Source: CAYFJO01 sp964343305 (GTDB lineage Bacteria; Planctomycetota; Planctomycetia; Pirellulales; Pirellulaceae). From it: a stretch of DNA of 16,541 nt. Under the pieces are notes generated by a model. It saw only the letters and a list, made by a program, of their open reading frames with translations, had not been told where the DNA came from and did not search any database. Location of the stretch: contig CAYFJO010000225.1 in NCBI GenBank assembly GCA_964343305.1, positions 1-16,541 on the forward strand. Reading direction: 5' to 3'. The position numbers and the translations under genes are program-made. Below are positions 1 to 8,651 of this stretch, in pieces (within the stretch, counting starts at the first letter, position 1; every line of letters starts with the position of its first letter).

Positions 1-1
1 A

Positions 2-241
2 GAGAACTACAGCGGCGGCACCGACCACGGCTTGGCGCAGCCGATGTTCCTGTTCGGCCCCGGAGTCAAGCCAGGTGTCCACGGCACGCAAGCCAGTCTC
101 ACGGACCTGGACAAAAACGGCAACCTGAAAATGGCCGTTGACTTCCGCAAAGTCTATGCCGCGATCTTGGAGAAATGGCTCCACACACCCAGCGAGGTTG
201 TCTTGGGCGAGAAGTTCCCGATGCTAGAAGTCATCGCGTGA
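2..241 (+). CDS. C-terminal end of a DUF1501 family protein (5' end outside the window)
   Basis: The open frame enters at base 2 and ends at TGA 239-241, leaving 79 residues. They show the typical end of DUF1501 proteins, which are secreted, sulfatase-like proteins abundant in Planctomycetes: a Gly-Thr-Asp-His-Gly motif near the start, then 'PMFLFGPGVKPGVHG', 'SLTDLDKNGNLK', 'VDFRKVYAAILEKWL' and a closing 'VVLGEKFPMLEVIA'. In the alkaline phosphatase/sulfatase fold the Asp-His of the GTDHG motif belongs to a metal site; that is family knowledge and cannot be tested on a fragment. The start codon, signal sequence and upstream partner are outside the window. DUF1501 genes usually follow a DUF1549/DUF1553 cytochrome c-type gene, but that cannot be checked here. 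The family call is firm. The enzymatic role is unknown. Confidence 0.9.
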   Translation, partial: ENYSGGTDHGLAQPMFLFGPGVKPGVHGTQASLTDLDKNGNLKMAVDFRKVYAAILEKWLHTPSEVVLGEKFPMLEVIA

Positions 242-307
242 TACCGGGTGATCCGTCACGCTTTTGACCAAACGAGCCCAGACAAACCGAACCGGGGAGG
301 AAAGGCC

Positions 308-696
308 ATGACGACTGGCCGAGAATCTGATGCGCAGCATCCGCGCGAAGCGGCCGGTGTGTCCCCGGGTTCTGGGAGCAGGTTCGTCGGGATTTCCCCG
401 CAACGCAGAACCCGCTGTTGGATCTTGCCGCCGAGTTGCTGGGCCGTCTGGAAGAGTGCGGGCAGCGGTTGACGAGGCAAGCCGGCGTGAGACTCGATCC
501 GGCCGACGAGGCGACACGTCGTCTCATGGCGGAAATGCCGCGGATGCAACGCCGCAAACTCGTCGACCTGAACCCTCTGTACGGACGGCACACTTTGCTT
601 TGTAGGTCGGGAAGAGTTACGATACCGAGCAACCGTGCGCTGCGCCAAGGTGGTTTTCCGAGGTGCGCAACGTGCGGGCAATGGAACAATGACTAA
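308..696 (+). pseudogene. Possible decayed small gene of unknown function, with frameshifts
   Basis: This fills most of the 447 bases between the DUF1501 stop and the next gene. A strong purine-rich ribosome site (GGGGAGGAAAGG) precedes ATG 308, but the frame from that ATG closes after 54 residues. Protein-like sequence continues in other frames. 'LAENLMRSIRAKRPVCP' lies in one frame up to about 365. 'GFWEQVRRDFPATQNP', 'LLDLAAELLGRLEECGQRL' and 'MQRRKLVDLNPLYGRHTLL' lie in the next, which runs to TAA 694-696 and includes a late Cys-x-x-Cys. Removing one C from the run at about 362-365 would join the last two parts. A further one-base shift just after ATG 308 would join the start. I do not recognise the family. 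It may be a degraded gene, a sequence error, or chance. Its last bases overlap the start chosen for the next gene. Confidence 0.3.
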
Positions 697-3415
697 GTGG
701 AGATCAGGTTTGACGTTATCCCTCATACATTTCAGAACACGTCGAAGTTACTCGGGACCGAGCGAGAAAAGCGATCAGTTGTCATCCGGATGTTTCCGTA
801 GCGGGATTCTTACAAGATCAAATGCAACATCTCTGGTTCTCTGCTGGCTCGTCTCCGCCGGTTCGCTCTTTGCTGCCGAGCGGGAGCCGCAGGTGGAAAC
901 TCTGCAGCCGGGTGTGCGGTTGTCACTCGTGGCCGAACATCCCGGCCTGGCGACGCCCACCGGTATCGATGTTGACGATCAGGGCCGCGTCTGGGCCGTG
1001 GCCACTCACACCCATTTTCGACCGGACGATTACGTCGGGCCGAAACATGATGAGATCTTGATCTTCGCCGAGCGGGACGGAGACGGCCAGGTCGAACAGC
1101 GGCAGGTTTTCTACAACGCCACCGACGCCACGATGGATCTGGAACTCGGCCCAGACGGCTGGGTGTATCTGGCCGAGCGGGACCGCATCCTGCGGATTCG
1201 GGATTCCGACGGCGACGGGAAAGCCGATGCCGAAGAGAACATCGCGGTCCTGAAGACCGAAGCCGATTATCCGCATAACGGCCTCGAAGGATTGGCATGG
1301 CATCCGGATGGTGACTTGGTGTTCGGTCTGGGTGAGAACTACGCCAAGCCGTGGACACTGACGGGAACAGACGGCGCCGCAGTCAACGGGACCGGCGAAG
1401 GTGGCATCTTTCGTTGCACGGGCGACGGGAAGAACCTGCGACGCATTGCCCGCGGGTTCTGGAATCCTTTCGGCATCTGTGTCCGCGCGGACGGGGAGAT
1501 CTTCGCCGCTGAAAACGACCCCGGCGAAAGGCCGCCCTGCCGTCTGCTACACGTCGTTGAAGGCGGAGATTATGGCTACCAGCGGACATATGGCCCCGAA
1601 GCGCATCATCCGTTCGTTTGCTGGAATGGAGAACTGCGCGGCACCCTGCCCATGCTCCATCCGTCGGGGGAAGCGCCCTGTGGCGTATTGCCCCTGGGCC
1701 GCGGGCTGCTGGTGCCGTCCTGGAGCGATCATCGAATCGACTTCTTTCTGCTGCGCCGCAAGGGTGCGACGTACGCAGCGGATCGGATCGCGCTGGTTCA
1801 GGGAGGACGCTATTTCCGACCCGGCTGCATTGCCAGCGACCGCGGCGCCGGCGGACGGAAACGTGTCTGGTATCTCACTGACTGGGTTGATGGCCGATAC
1901 CAGGCGCACGGCTTCGGGCGCTTGTGGAGACTCGAGATCGACCTGGAAAAAGCAGGCTGGGTGGGAACGCTCGATCCGGAGCCGACCACCGTCAAGTCCC
2001 AACTGGCGATCGACCTGCGCAGTGGGAAGACCGCACGGGATCGCAAGACTCTGCTGCACCTGGCCAAAGACGAAGACCCGTTTCTCGCCCGCGCCGCCTT
2101 GCTGGCGCTCTCGCGAGAAGCTCCGAAATGGACGCGGAATGACGTCGCCGGTTGGCACGTGACGGATCGGGTTCAGGCGGTTCTCGCGTTGAAGTTGGCC
2201 AACGTTTCGCCGAAGACTTGGGTCACGGCTCTCCTGGCGGACGAAAATGCCGACGTACAGTTCGAGACGCTGCGCTGGATCGCAGACGCGGGGTTGAAAG
2301 CGTTCCTGCCGCAAGTCGAAGACATGCTCAGCCGCAGCGACCTCGACTACCAGCGGTTCGAAGCCGCCATTGCAACCTGGAACACGCTGAACGGAAAACC
2401 CGAAGCAGGCGTTCGCAACCCAGAGATGCTGCTGGCCCGGGTCCAGGACGCCGACAGCGCGCCACGTCTGCGTGCCTATGCCCTGCGCCTGCTGCCGACC
2501 CAGTCGCGCTCCGCACCCGCAGACGGTGGCACGCCGGTACGGAGCTTCCCCAAAGGACTGACGCTGAAGATCCTCCAGCAACTTCTGTCCGTGAACGACG
2601 AGACGCTCTCGCTGGAAGCGGTCCGCACCTTGGCAGGCAATCCGACGGTTTCTCAAAAACTCCTGGTCGGGATCGCCGCCGATCCGCAGCGACGCGCCAC
2701 GTTGCGCGCCGAAGCGGTGGCCGGACTGGCTGCCGTGGCGGACCAGCACGCCGAGTTGTTGGTGCAACTGGCCGGTGACAGGCAACGCGCCGTGCGCGAA
2801 GAAGCTTTGCGCTGTCTGCGGTCCGGCGAACGCTCGCCGGAGCAGGTTCACGTGCTGGAAGAACTTGCCGTAGAGTATCCCGAATCCGCTGATCTGTTTC
2901 AGGCAGTGCTGACTCCGAAAACACTCACCAGCGGGCGGCCCGCCGTGACAGACACGCAGGCGTGGCTGCAGGCACTCGAATCGGTCAGAGTTCCGGCGGA
3001 CCGCGAGAACGGCCGCCGTATCTTTCATCATGCCCGATTGGCGCTGTGTTCCAACTGCCATCGCCACGGCGGTCGTGGCAACGTGGTCGGACCGGACTTG
3101 AGCGCCCTAAGCAATCGCAAAGACCGCACGTGGCTGCTGCTGTCGATCCTCGAGCCGAGTCGTGAGATGGCTCCGCAATACCAGCCTCGCACGATCGTTC
3201 TGAACGATGGCCGGATCTTCACCGGAATCCGGCTGCGGTCGTCCACCAAGGAGGCGATGCGCGACGCCAACGGCCAGAATCGCACGTTTGACCGCAATGA
3301 CATCGAGTCGATGGTGGAGTCGCAGGTTTCCTTCATGCCGTCCGGTCTCATCGATTCGTTAACCGACCGCGAGCTTCGCGATTTGATCGCGTTTCTCGAA
3401 GGCAACCGTAAGTAG
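689..3415 (+). CDS. Secreted beta-propeller / HEAT-repeat / cytochrome c protein (PVC-type membrane-bound dehydrogenase family)
   Basis: The 908-residue frame has three parts. Residues about 65-415 form a sugar dehydrogenase/NHL-like propeller with repeated 'DGDG' and 'DVDDQGRVWAV'-type blades, plus the conserved 'GFWNPFGICV' and 'AENDPGE' motifs. Residues about 450-740 are alpha-helical HEAT-like repeats. Residues about 770-905 carry the planctomycete haem-binding domain with one Cys-Ser-Asn-Cys-His site at 787-791, followed by 'GPDLSALSNRKDRTWLL' and 'ILEPSREMAPQY'. A hydrophobic signal segment ending 'SAGSLFAA' points to export to the periplasm, where haem is attached. The family is thought to oxidise carbohydrate-like substrates, but no substrate can be read here. 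The start is uncertain. ATG 689 gives an unusually long region before the signal peptide. TTG 779, with GAGAAAAG upstream, would give a normal signal peptide, and the frame is open back to 635. The next gene begins 144 bases after the stop. Confidence 0.9.
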   Translation: MTKWRSGLTLSLIHFRTRRSYSGPSEKSDQLSSGCFRSGILTRSNATSLVLCWLVSAGSLFAAEREPQVETLQPGVRLSLVAEHPGLATPTGIDVDDQGRVWAVATHTHFRPDDYVGPKHDEILIFAERDGDGQVEQRQVFYNATDATMDLELGPDGWVYLAERDRILRIRDSDGDGKADAEENIAVLKTEADYPHNGLEGLAWHPDGDLVFGLGENYAKPWTLTGTDGAAVNGTGEGGIFRCTGDGKNLRRIARGFWNPFGICVRADGEIFAAENDPGERPPCRLLHVVEGGDYGYQRTYGPEAHHPFVCWNGELRGTLPMLHPSGEAPCGVLPLGRGLLVPSWSDHRIDFFLLRRKGATYAADRIALVQGGRYFRPGCIASDRGAGGRKRVWYLTDWVDGRYQAHGFGRLWRLEIDLEKAGWVGTLDPEPTTVKSQLAIDLRSGKTARDRKTLLHLAKDEDPFLARAALLALSREAPKWTRNDVAGWHVTDRVQAVLALKLANVSPKTWVTALLADENADVQFETLRWIADAGLKAFLPQVEDMLSRSDLDYQRFEAAIATWNTLNGKPEAGVRNPEMLLARVQDADSAPRLRAYALRLLPTQSRSAPADGGTPVRSFPKGLTLKILQQLLSVNDETLSLEAVRTLAGNPTVSQKLLVGIAADPQRRATLRAEAVAGLAAVADQHAELLVQLAGDRQRAVREEALRCLRSGERSPEQVHVLEELAVEYPESADLFQAVLTPKTLTSGRPAVTDTQAWLQALESVRVPADRENGRRIFHHARLALCSNCHRHGGRGNVVGPDLSALSNRKDRTWLLLSILEPSREMAPQYQPRTIVLNDGRIFTGIRLRSSTKEAMRDANGQNRTFDRNDIESMVESQVSFMPSGLIDSLTDRELRDLIAFLEGNRK

Positions 3416-3544
3416 GCGCCATCGTTGCCAAGATCCGCTGGAGGTGAAGTTGTAAATTGCATATTCTCACTCCAAGTTGTAGAGTATGAGGAGTCAAAAG
3501 CTGAATGCTTCCACCGTCAATGCACCAACCTCGAGCGCGAAAAA

Positions 3545-3550
3545 AAGGAG
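3545..3550 (+). promoter_or_regulatory. Ribosome binding site that fixes the start of the haem protein gene at 3560
   Basis: AAGGAG lies nine bases before ATG 3560. The frame is open further upstream, to about 3425, but that extension has no signal-peptide character. The peptide starting at 3560 begins with a clean secretion signal. Confidence 0.8.
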
Positions 3551-3559
3551 CGTAACACA

Positions 3560-6487
3560 ATGAAATCAATGATAGCATTCGTGATCGTGGGGCTTTCCTA
3601 CAGCAGCTTGATCGGCGCGGCCGAGCCGGACATCGTCATCGCCGACTTCGAGGGCCAAGATTATGGCGAGTGGACCGTCACCGGCGAAGCTTTTGGTTCC
3701 GGTCCCGCGCGCGGCACCCTGCCGCAGCAGCAGCGCGTCAGCGGGTTTGAGGGCAAGGGGCTGGTCAATACCTTTTTCGGCCAAGACAGAACCACCGGCA
3801 CGCTCACATCGCCAGAGTTGGCGATCCAGCGGAAGTACATCAATTTTTTGATCGGCGGCGGGCGGTACCCCGGCAAGACGTGCATGAATCTACTGGTCGA
3901 CGGCAAAGTCGTCCGCACGGCAACCGGTCCGAATGGTGCGCCGGGCGGTAGTGAACGACTCCAGCTCTGCACGTGGGACGTCAGCGAATTTGCAGGAAAG
4001 AGGACTCGCATCCAGATCGTCGACCAGGCGACCGGCGGCTGGGGTCACGTGAACGTCGATCAGATCGTTCAAAGCAACACCGCCAGAGGCCGCCGAATTC
4101 CCGGCGACCCCCGGGCCGAGCAACTCGCGGCCCGAGCCAAGCTGCGCAAGTGCGGCGTTGAGGACATTGTCTTCGCAGTGCGGCAGATGGACAGGGACGG
4201 GCATTGGTATGCGAACTTCGGCTATTGGTCCAACAATCCGGAGCGCAAGCTTTATCACGACGGTGGTCGCTTGTGTCGGCTGAACGTGGCGACGGGCAAG
4301 GTGACGGCATTGCTGGACGACCCCAAAGGGGGCGTTCGCGATCCGCAGATGCATTACGATGGCCGCAAGATTCTCTTCTCGTATCGCAAAGGGGGCCAGC
4401 CGTATTACCACCTGTACGAGATCAACGTCGACGGAAGCGGCCTTCGTCAATTGACCCATGGCCCGTACGACGACTACGAGCCCACCTATCTGCCCGACGG
4501 CGGCATCATCTTCTGTTCCAGCCGCTGCAAGCGGATGGTGAATTGCTATTATGTGCCGGTCGCCGTTTTGTACCGTTGTGACGGCGACGGTTCGAAGATA
4601 CAACAGCTCTCGGCCAATCTGGAACAAGACAACACACCGCGAGTCCTTCCTGACGGACGCATTCTCTACATGCGGTGGGAGTACATCGATCGCAGCCAGG
4701 TGGGCTATCACCATCTTTGGACCATGAATCCCGACGGGACCGGCCAAATGGTTTACTTCGGAAACCAGCGTCCCTCGACGGTGATGATCGATGCCAAACC
4801 GATTCCCGGCACCGACAAAGTTGTCGCTTCGTTTTCACCGGGGCACGGTCGCCGCGAGCACGCCGGCGTGATCACCGTCGTCGACCCCGATCGGGGCCCC
4901 GACGTCGATGCGTCCGCCCGCTCGATCAGTCGCGGGCAGCTTTACCGAGACCCGTATCCGCTCTCCGAAGAGTGTTTCCTCGTAGCCGGGGAAACCGACG
5001 GCATCTACGTGATGGATGCCGACGGCCAATGTAACCTGCTGTTCGATCTGTCCGCGGCGGACAAACAGGCCGGCCTGTTTGTCCACGAACCTCGCCCGAT
5101 TCTCTCTCGGCCGCGTGAGCGCGTGATTTCAAAGCAGACCAATCGGGCACAAACGACCGGACGTGTGATTCTGGGCAACGTCTACCAGGGCCGCAACATG
5201 GCCGGAATCAAGCCCGGTGACATCAAGAAACTGCTCGTGCTCGAAGCTCTGCCGAAACCGGTGAATTTTAGCGGCGGCTGGGAACCGCTCAGTTTCGGCG
5301 GCACGTTCACGCTGGAGCGAATTCTGGGGACCGTGCCGGTCGAAAAGGACGGATCGGCCTATATCGAGCTGCCCGCGCTGCGCAGCCTGTTTCTCGTCGC
5401 CCTGGACAAGAACGACATGGCCGTCAAGCGGATGCAGAGCTTCTTGACCGTCCAGCCGGACGAGACCTTCAGTTGCGTCGGCTGTCACGAGCAGCGCACG
5501 CAAACCATGCTGCCGGTGAGCACCCTCACGGCGCTTCGGCGTCCAGCCAGCAAGATCGAAACCATCGCGGATGTGCCCGACGTGTTCGACTTTCCCCGCG
5601 ACATCCAGCCGATTCTCGACAAGCACTGCGTGGCCTGCCACGATTACGATGCCACCACAGCGGGCGGACCGAGGGACGGCGACGTCATCCTCTCCGGCGA
5701 TCGGGGACCCTTCTATTCGCACAGCTACGTCTCGCTCACAATTCGCGGTCAATTCACCGACGGGCGCAATTTGCTGAAGAGCAATTACGGACCTCGCGAA
5801 ATTGGTTCGTCGTCAAGCCCGCTGCTGGAAAAACTCGACGGCGATCACTACGAGGCGAAGCTATCGGAACACGAAAAGAGAATGGTCCGGCTGTGGATCG
5901 ACACGGCGGCCGCCTATCCGGGCACCTATGCCGCATTGTTGTCAGGTATGGTGGGCGGCGAGCGATGGGGTCCGAATGCCAAGGCGGTCGTGGGACGCCG
6001 TTGTGCCGAATGTCACACTGGAGCAAAGCAGTTGCCTCAATCGCCCGGCGACTCACTGGGACTTGGCACGACCGGTTCGGTACGGCCGGACGATCCCAAG
6101 CTGCGGTTCTCGAATCACGTCGTTTATAATCTCACGCGGCCCGAAAAGTCGCTGCTGTTGCTTGCTCCCCTGGCCAAAGAGGCCGGCGGATACGGCATCT
6201 GCGGGGCGAAGGTCAAGGAGAGCACAGAAAAAACCGCGGCGGTGTTTACCGACACGAACGATCCCGACTACCGGTTGCTGCTGGCGGCGATTGGTGAGAC
6301 AAAAAAACAGCTCGAAACCGTCAAACGCTTCGACATGTCCGGTTTTCGTCCCAACAAGCACTACATCCGCGAGATGAAGCGCTACGGCATCCTGCCAGAG
6401 ACTCTAGGCGACGATGATCCAATCGACGTCTACCAGACGGATCAGGCCTACTGGAAATCGCTTTGGCACCGGCCGGCCGCAAAGTGA
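3560..6487 (+). CDS. Secreted multihaem protein with GH32-type N-terminal domain, TolB-like propeller and hydrazine synthase alpha-like region
   Basis: The product has 975 residues. A signal peptide (MKSMIAFVIVGLSYSSLIGA) is followed at about 24-170 by a domain like the one found in family GH32 levanases and invertases: 'IADFEGQDYGEW', 'TGEAFGSGPA', 'GKGLVNTFF', 'INFLIGGGRYPGKTC' and 'GGWGHVNVDQI'. Residues about 195-500 hold TolB/PD40-type propeller blades ('GVRDPQMHYDGRKILFSYR', 'YEPTYLPDGGIIFCSSR', 'NTPRVLPDGRILYMRW'). Residues about 530-640 resemble the middle domain of hydrazine synthase alpha ('GGTFTLERILGTVPVEKDGS'). Three haem sites follow: C639-V-G-C-H, C690-V-A-C-H and C815-A-E-C-H. 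It is probably a periplasmic c-type cytochrome. Similarity to hydrazine synthase does not imply anammox: this family is widespread in ordinary planctomycetes and its reaction is unknown. It may share a transcript with the preceding gene, 144 bases away. Confidence 0.87.
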   Translation: MKSMIAFVIVGLSYSSLIGAAEPDIVIADFEGQDYGEWTVTGEAFGSGPARGTLPQQQRVSGFEGKGLVNTFFGQDRTTGTLTSPELAIQRKYINFLIGGGRYPGKTCMNLLVDGKVVRTATGPNGAPGGSERLQLCTWDVSEFAGKRTRIQIVDQATGGWGHVNVDQIVQSNTARGRRIPGDPRAEQLAARAKLRKCGVEDIVFAVRQMDRDGHWYANFGYWSNNPERKLYHDGGRLCRLNVATGKVTALLDDPKGGVRDPQMHYDGRKILFSYRKGGQPYYHLYEINVDGSGLRQLTHGPYDDYEPTYLPDGGIIFCSSRCKRMVNCYYVPVAVLYRCDGDGSKIQQLSANLEQDNTPRVLPDGRILYMRWEYIDRSQVGYHHLWTMNPDGTGQMVYFGNQRPSTVMIDAKPIPGTDKVVASFSPGHGRREHAGVITVVDPDRGPDVDASARSISRGQLYRDPYPLSEECFLVAGETDGIYVMDADGQCNLLFDLSAADKQAGLFVHEPRPILSRPRERVISKQTNRAQTTGRVILGNVYQGRNMAGIKPGDIKKLLVLEALPKPVNFSGGWEPLSFGGTFTLERILGTVPVEKDGSAYIELPALRSLFLVALDKNDMAVKRMQSFLTVQPDETFSCVGCHEQRTQTMLPVSTLTALRRPASKIETIADVPDVFDFPRDIQPILDKHCVACHDYDATTAGGPRDGDVILSGDRGPFYSHSYVSLTIRGQFTDGRNLLKSNYGPREIGSSSSPLLEKLDGDHYEAKLSEHEKRMVRLWIDTAAAYPGTYAALLSGMVGGERWGPNAKAVVGRRCAECHTGAKQLPQSPGDSLGLGTTGSVRPDDPKLRFSNHVVYNLTRPEKSLLLLAPLAKEAGGYGICGAKVKESTEKTAAVFTDTNDPDYRLLLAAIGETKKQLETVKRFDMSGFRPNKHYIREMKRYGILPETLGDDDPIDVYQTDQAYWKSLWHRPAAK

Positions 6488-6634
6488 TCCCGTAAGGCGG
6501 CGGGAGCCGCGCTACATCAGTAGTCGGTGAGTTTGATGTTCTTTTGACGCGACCCCATTGGTTGCGGCCGAACTGCGAATCCCTTGTGCCGTTTCGAGCG
6601 GCACTCCTGGTGGATCGTGTCGTCTTCCGGACTC

Positions 6635-7639
6635 TCATACGTCATTGATATCCTGCTCGGTAAGCCAGCCGCGGTGCACCTGATCCAGGAATACTTCGAG
6701 CGACTCCCGTAGAGACTGATCGAGCGCCGTGTGAGGAGCGTTGGGAAACGCCGCAGTAAATTGATCGTATTCGAGATCGCAAATAAACGGTACTTCTCCT
6801 TCACCAACACTGATCTTGAATTGCTCCAGAAGCCCCAATTCATCCGCCGCCTGCCGCAGCGCTTCGACGATCTGCGCGGTCTTGAGTGTACGGCTCGGAA
6901 GCGTGAACACCCCGTAACCGTCAAAGGGCTCAAGTACAGCGTTGCCGACGGCCCCGCCCACATCCGGGGCATACAGGTAGTCCTGTCGCGAGCGAAATGG
7001 AACCTTAAACGGCAGCCCGAGTGCCAGACATTTCATTGCGGTCGTGGGGCTTGCGGTCAGTCCCGCGTCTCGTCCAGGACCGTAGAGCACGCCGGGGCGC
7101 AAACTTAGGGTAGGTACACCCGTGTCTTCCCAGAAGAACTTCGAGATCTGCTCGCCGGCCAACTTCCACACCCCGTACACATTCACCGGCTGCGGCTCTG
7201 CAAGCATCGGCACTCGCCCTGCCGGATATGCCGCACGCGGGCCGTAGACAGCTATCGAACTGGCAAATATGTAGCGCTTCAGCGGCCGCCCGCTCGCTTT
7301 CATCGCCTCGATGAGGTTTTGCGTGCCAACCAGATTAATTTGAAGCCCGAGGTCACGGTGAGCGTTACAGTCCGGAGTCTGGAGCGCAGCCATGTGCACA
7401 ACATGTGTTATGTCTTGCTCGGTGAGAATCTGTTCGAGTCGGCTCTGGTCGCTCATATCCGCTTTGATGAACGTCAGGCGCGAGCGATCCGCGTCGTAAA
7501 AGACGCGTTCGGAACGATCCGAGGTCACGTTACGGCTACAGATGACAACGGCTGCGTCCGAGTTCTTTAACAGCCATTTTGCCGTTTCGGCGCCGATGCA
7601 ACCGTAGCCGCCCGTAATAAGAACATTCTTTCGGTTCAT
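6635..7639 (-). CDS. NAD(P)-dependent sugar epimerase/dehydratase (extended short-chain dehydrogenase)
   Basis: The 334-residue protein has the nucleotide-binding glycine motif at its start (G10-x-x-G13-x-x-G16 in 'VLITGGYGCIGAE'). An acidic turn ('IKADMSD') and 'VVHMAALQTPD' follow, as in UDP-glucose 4-epimerase relatives. The catalytic set is present: Ser127/Ser128 in 'FASSIAVYGP', and Tyr155-x-x-x-Lys159 in 'NVYGVWKLAGEQ'. 'LRPGVLYGPGRD' marks the substrate side. There is no signal peptide, so it should act in the cytoplasm. Length and motifs are complete and it looks functional. Members of this group act on nucleotide sugars or related compounds; the exact substrate is not readable. It starts 66 bases after the DUF1080 gene on the same strand and is probably co-transcribed with it. 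No clear Shine-Dalgarno site precedes ATG 7639. It ends 147 bases from the convergent haem protein gene. Confidence 0.9.
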   Translation of the reverse strand: MNRKNVLITGGYGCIGAETAKWLLKNSDAAVVICSRNVTSDRSERVFYDADRSRLTFIKADMSDQSRLEQILTEQDITHVVHMAALQTPDCNAHRDLGLQINLVGTQNLIEAMKASGRPLKRYIFASSIAVYGPRAAYPAGRVPMLAEPQPVNVYGVWKLAGEQISKFFWEDTGVPTLSLRPGVLYGPGRDAGLTASPTTAMKCLALGLPFKVPFRSRQDYLYAPDVGGAVGNAVLEPFDGYGVFTLPSRTLKTAQIVEALRQAADELGLLEQFKISVGEGEVPFICDLEYDQFTAAFPNAPHTALDQSLRESLEVFLDQVHRGWLTEQDINDV

Positions 7640-7705
7640 ACAGGAGTGTCCGTCCTACTTAGTCTTTAAGAACTTGTGAGCGGGTACTTAGTAGTGCTAG
7701 ACGTT

Positions 7706-8398
7706 TCAGTCCGGCAGTGGTGTCAACTGCACATTGCGAAAGTGAATCTCGTCTCCTTCGGCAGTCAGACAGATCTTGCCGGCAACCACATCGCAGCCGG
7801 TTGCCCGATTGACCATGCGGCCGTTGATTTTCACTGTCACCGTCTCGCCGTCGGCAACGATCTCGTACCGGTTCCACTGGCCCAGGGGCTTTTCGGCGTC
7901 TTGGGTCTTCTGCAGATTTCGCAATGTGCCGAACTGATCGTGCTGCAACCGCTTGAATCGTTGCGCCGGTCCGGTAAATGCGTAGCCGTCCAGACCCCAA
8001 AAGTCGCCGGCAGCACCCGAATTGAGTTGCGCTTCGAGACTCTTGGGCCAGATCTTGTCCTTGCCCGTCATGCGAATCAGCACACCGCCGCGTCCCGGCT
8101 TCTTGCCTTCAAGCCGCCGCCACTCTAACTCGAGCACAAAGTTCGTGAAGTCCTGCTCGGTGCGCAGGTATCCTTTGGGGCCCGACTTGATAACGAGCAC
8201 GTCGTCCCGGTGTTGCCAAATCACATCGGCATCGACTTCGAGACTCTCGCCAATCGCCTTCCATGCGGCTCGGTTGTCAGCCGGCGTCTTAGCGCCGAAC
8301 AACTCGATTGTCGGGCCGCGCTTATCGGCCGCGGCAGCCAACGCGACAATTGAGATCAACAACGATGCAAGCACGAACGGGACAATGGTGTGACGCAT
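7706..8398 (-). CDS. Secreted DUF1080 protein (3-keto-disaccharide hydrolase-like, concanavalin-type fold)
   Basis: The 230-residue product begins with a signal peptide (MRHTIVPFVLASLLISIVAL, then AAAADK). The mature part has DUF1080 hallmarks: 'WKAIGESLEVDADVIWQH', a short strand 'VLVIKSGPKGYLRTEQDF', 'FVLELEWRR', 'GRGGVLIRMTGKDKIWPKS', 'LEAQLNSGAAGDFWGL', 'QWNRYEIVADGETVTVKING' and the closing 'ICLTAEGDEIHFRNVQLTPL'. Such proteins have a jelly-roll fold. Some hydrolyse 3-keto-glycosides; for most planctomycete members the substrate is unknown. ATG 8398 is chosen over an in-frame ATG at 8428 because it begins the signal peptide and has GAGGAG seven bases upstream. It is followed by the epimerase gene. 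A sugar-related role for the pair is inference. Confidence 0.9.
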   Translation of the reverse strand: MRHTIVPFVLASLLISIVALAAAADKRGPTIELFGAKTPADNRAAWKAIGESLEVDADVIWQHRDDVLVIKSGPKGYLRTEQDFTNFVLELEWRRLEGKKPGRGGVLIRMTGKDKIWPKSLEAQLNSGAAGDFWGLDGYAFTGPAQRFKRLQHDQFGTLRNLQKTQDAEKPLGQWNRYEIVADGETVTVKINGRMVNRATGCDVVAGKICLTAEGDEIHFRNVQLTPLPD

Positions 8399-8428
8399 GG
8401 CAGGACTCCTCAAATTGCAGGTGGGCAA

Positions 8429-8476
8429 GCCGAGTGAGTTCCACCAATTCGAAGGCGTGCAATGCCCTCACTCGGC
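8429..8476. repeat. 10-bp inverted repeat in the leader of the DUF1080 gene
   Basis: GCCGAGTGAG (8429-8438) is exactly complementary to CTCACTCGGC (8467-8476), with 28 bases between. On the minus strand it sits 31-78 bases before the DUF1080 start, so it could form a leader hairpin or be a protein-binding site. No T-tract follows, so it is not a standard terminator. Confidence 0.55.
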
Positions 8477-8651
8477 GGTTCCCAGTGTAGGTCGGGGCCG
8501 CCGCCGATGCAAACGGGCAGACGGCCCACGCGACCGACCGCCGAGGTTGTGTCCACGAAACGCGGCAATTTGCAATAGGATCGTCAGCACCGGCGAAAAG
8601 GCTTTCGAGAACAAGAAACTTTTCTGAAATCGTTCATCGGGGACTTCTTTG

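Noticed and set aside
1547..3067. Long minus-strand open frame of 506 codons
   Set aside because: It lies opposite the propeller/HEAT/haem gene. Its translation has no domain or signal I can see, while the plus-strand frame has clear family motifs.
3890..4747. Minus-strand open frame of 285 codons
   Set aside because: A shadow of the multihaem gene; it follows the codon structure of the opposite strand and shows no recognisable motif.
6497..6510. GCGGC-GGGA-GCCGC hairpin just after the multihaem gene stop
   Set aside because: The stem is only five base pairs and no T-run follows, so it is not convincing as a terminator in GC-rich DNA.
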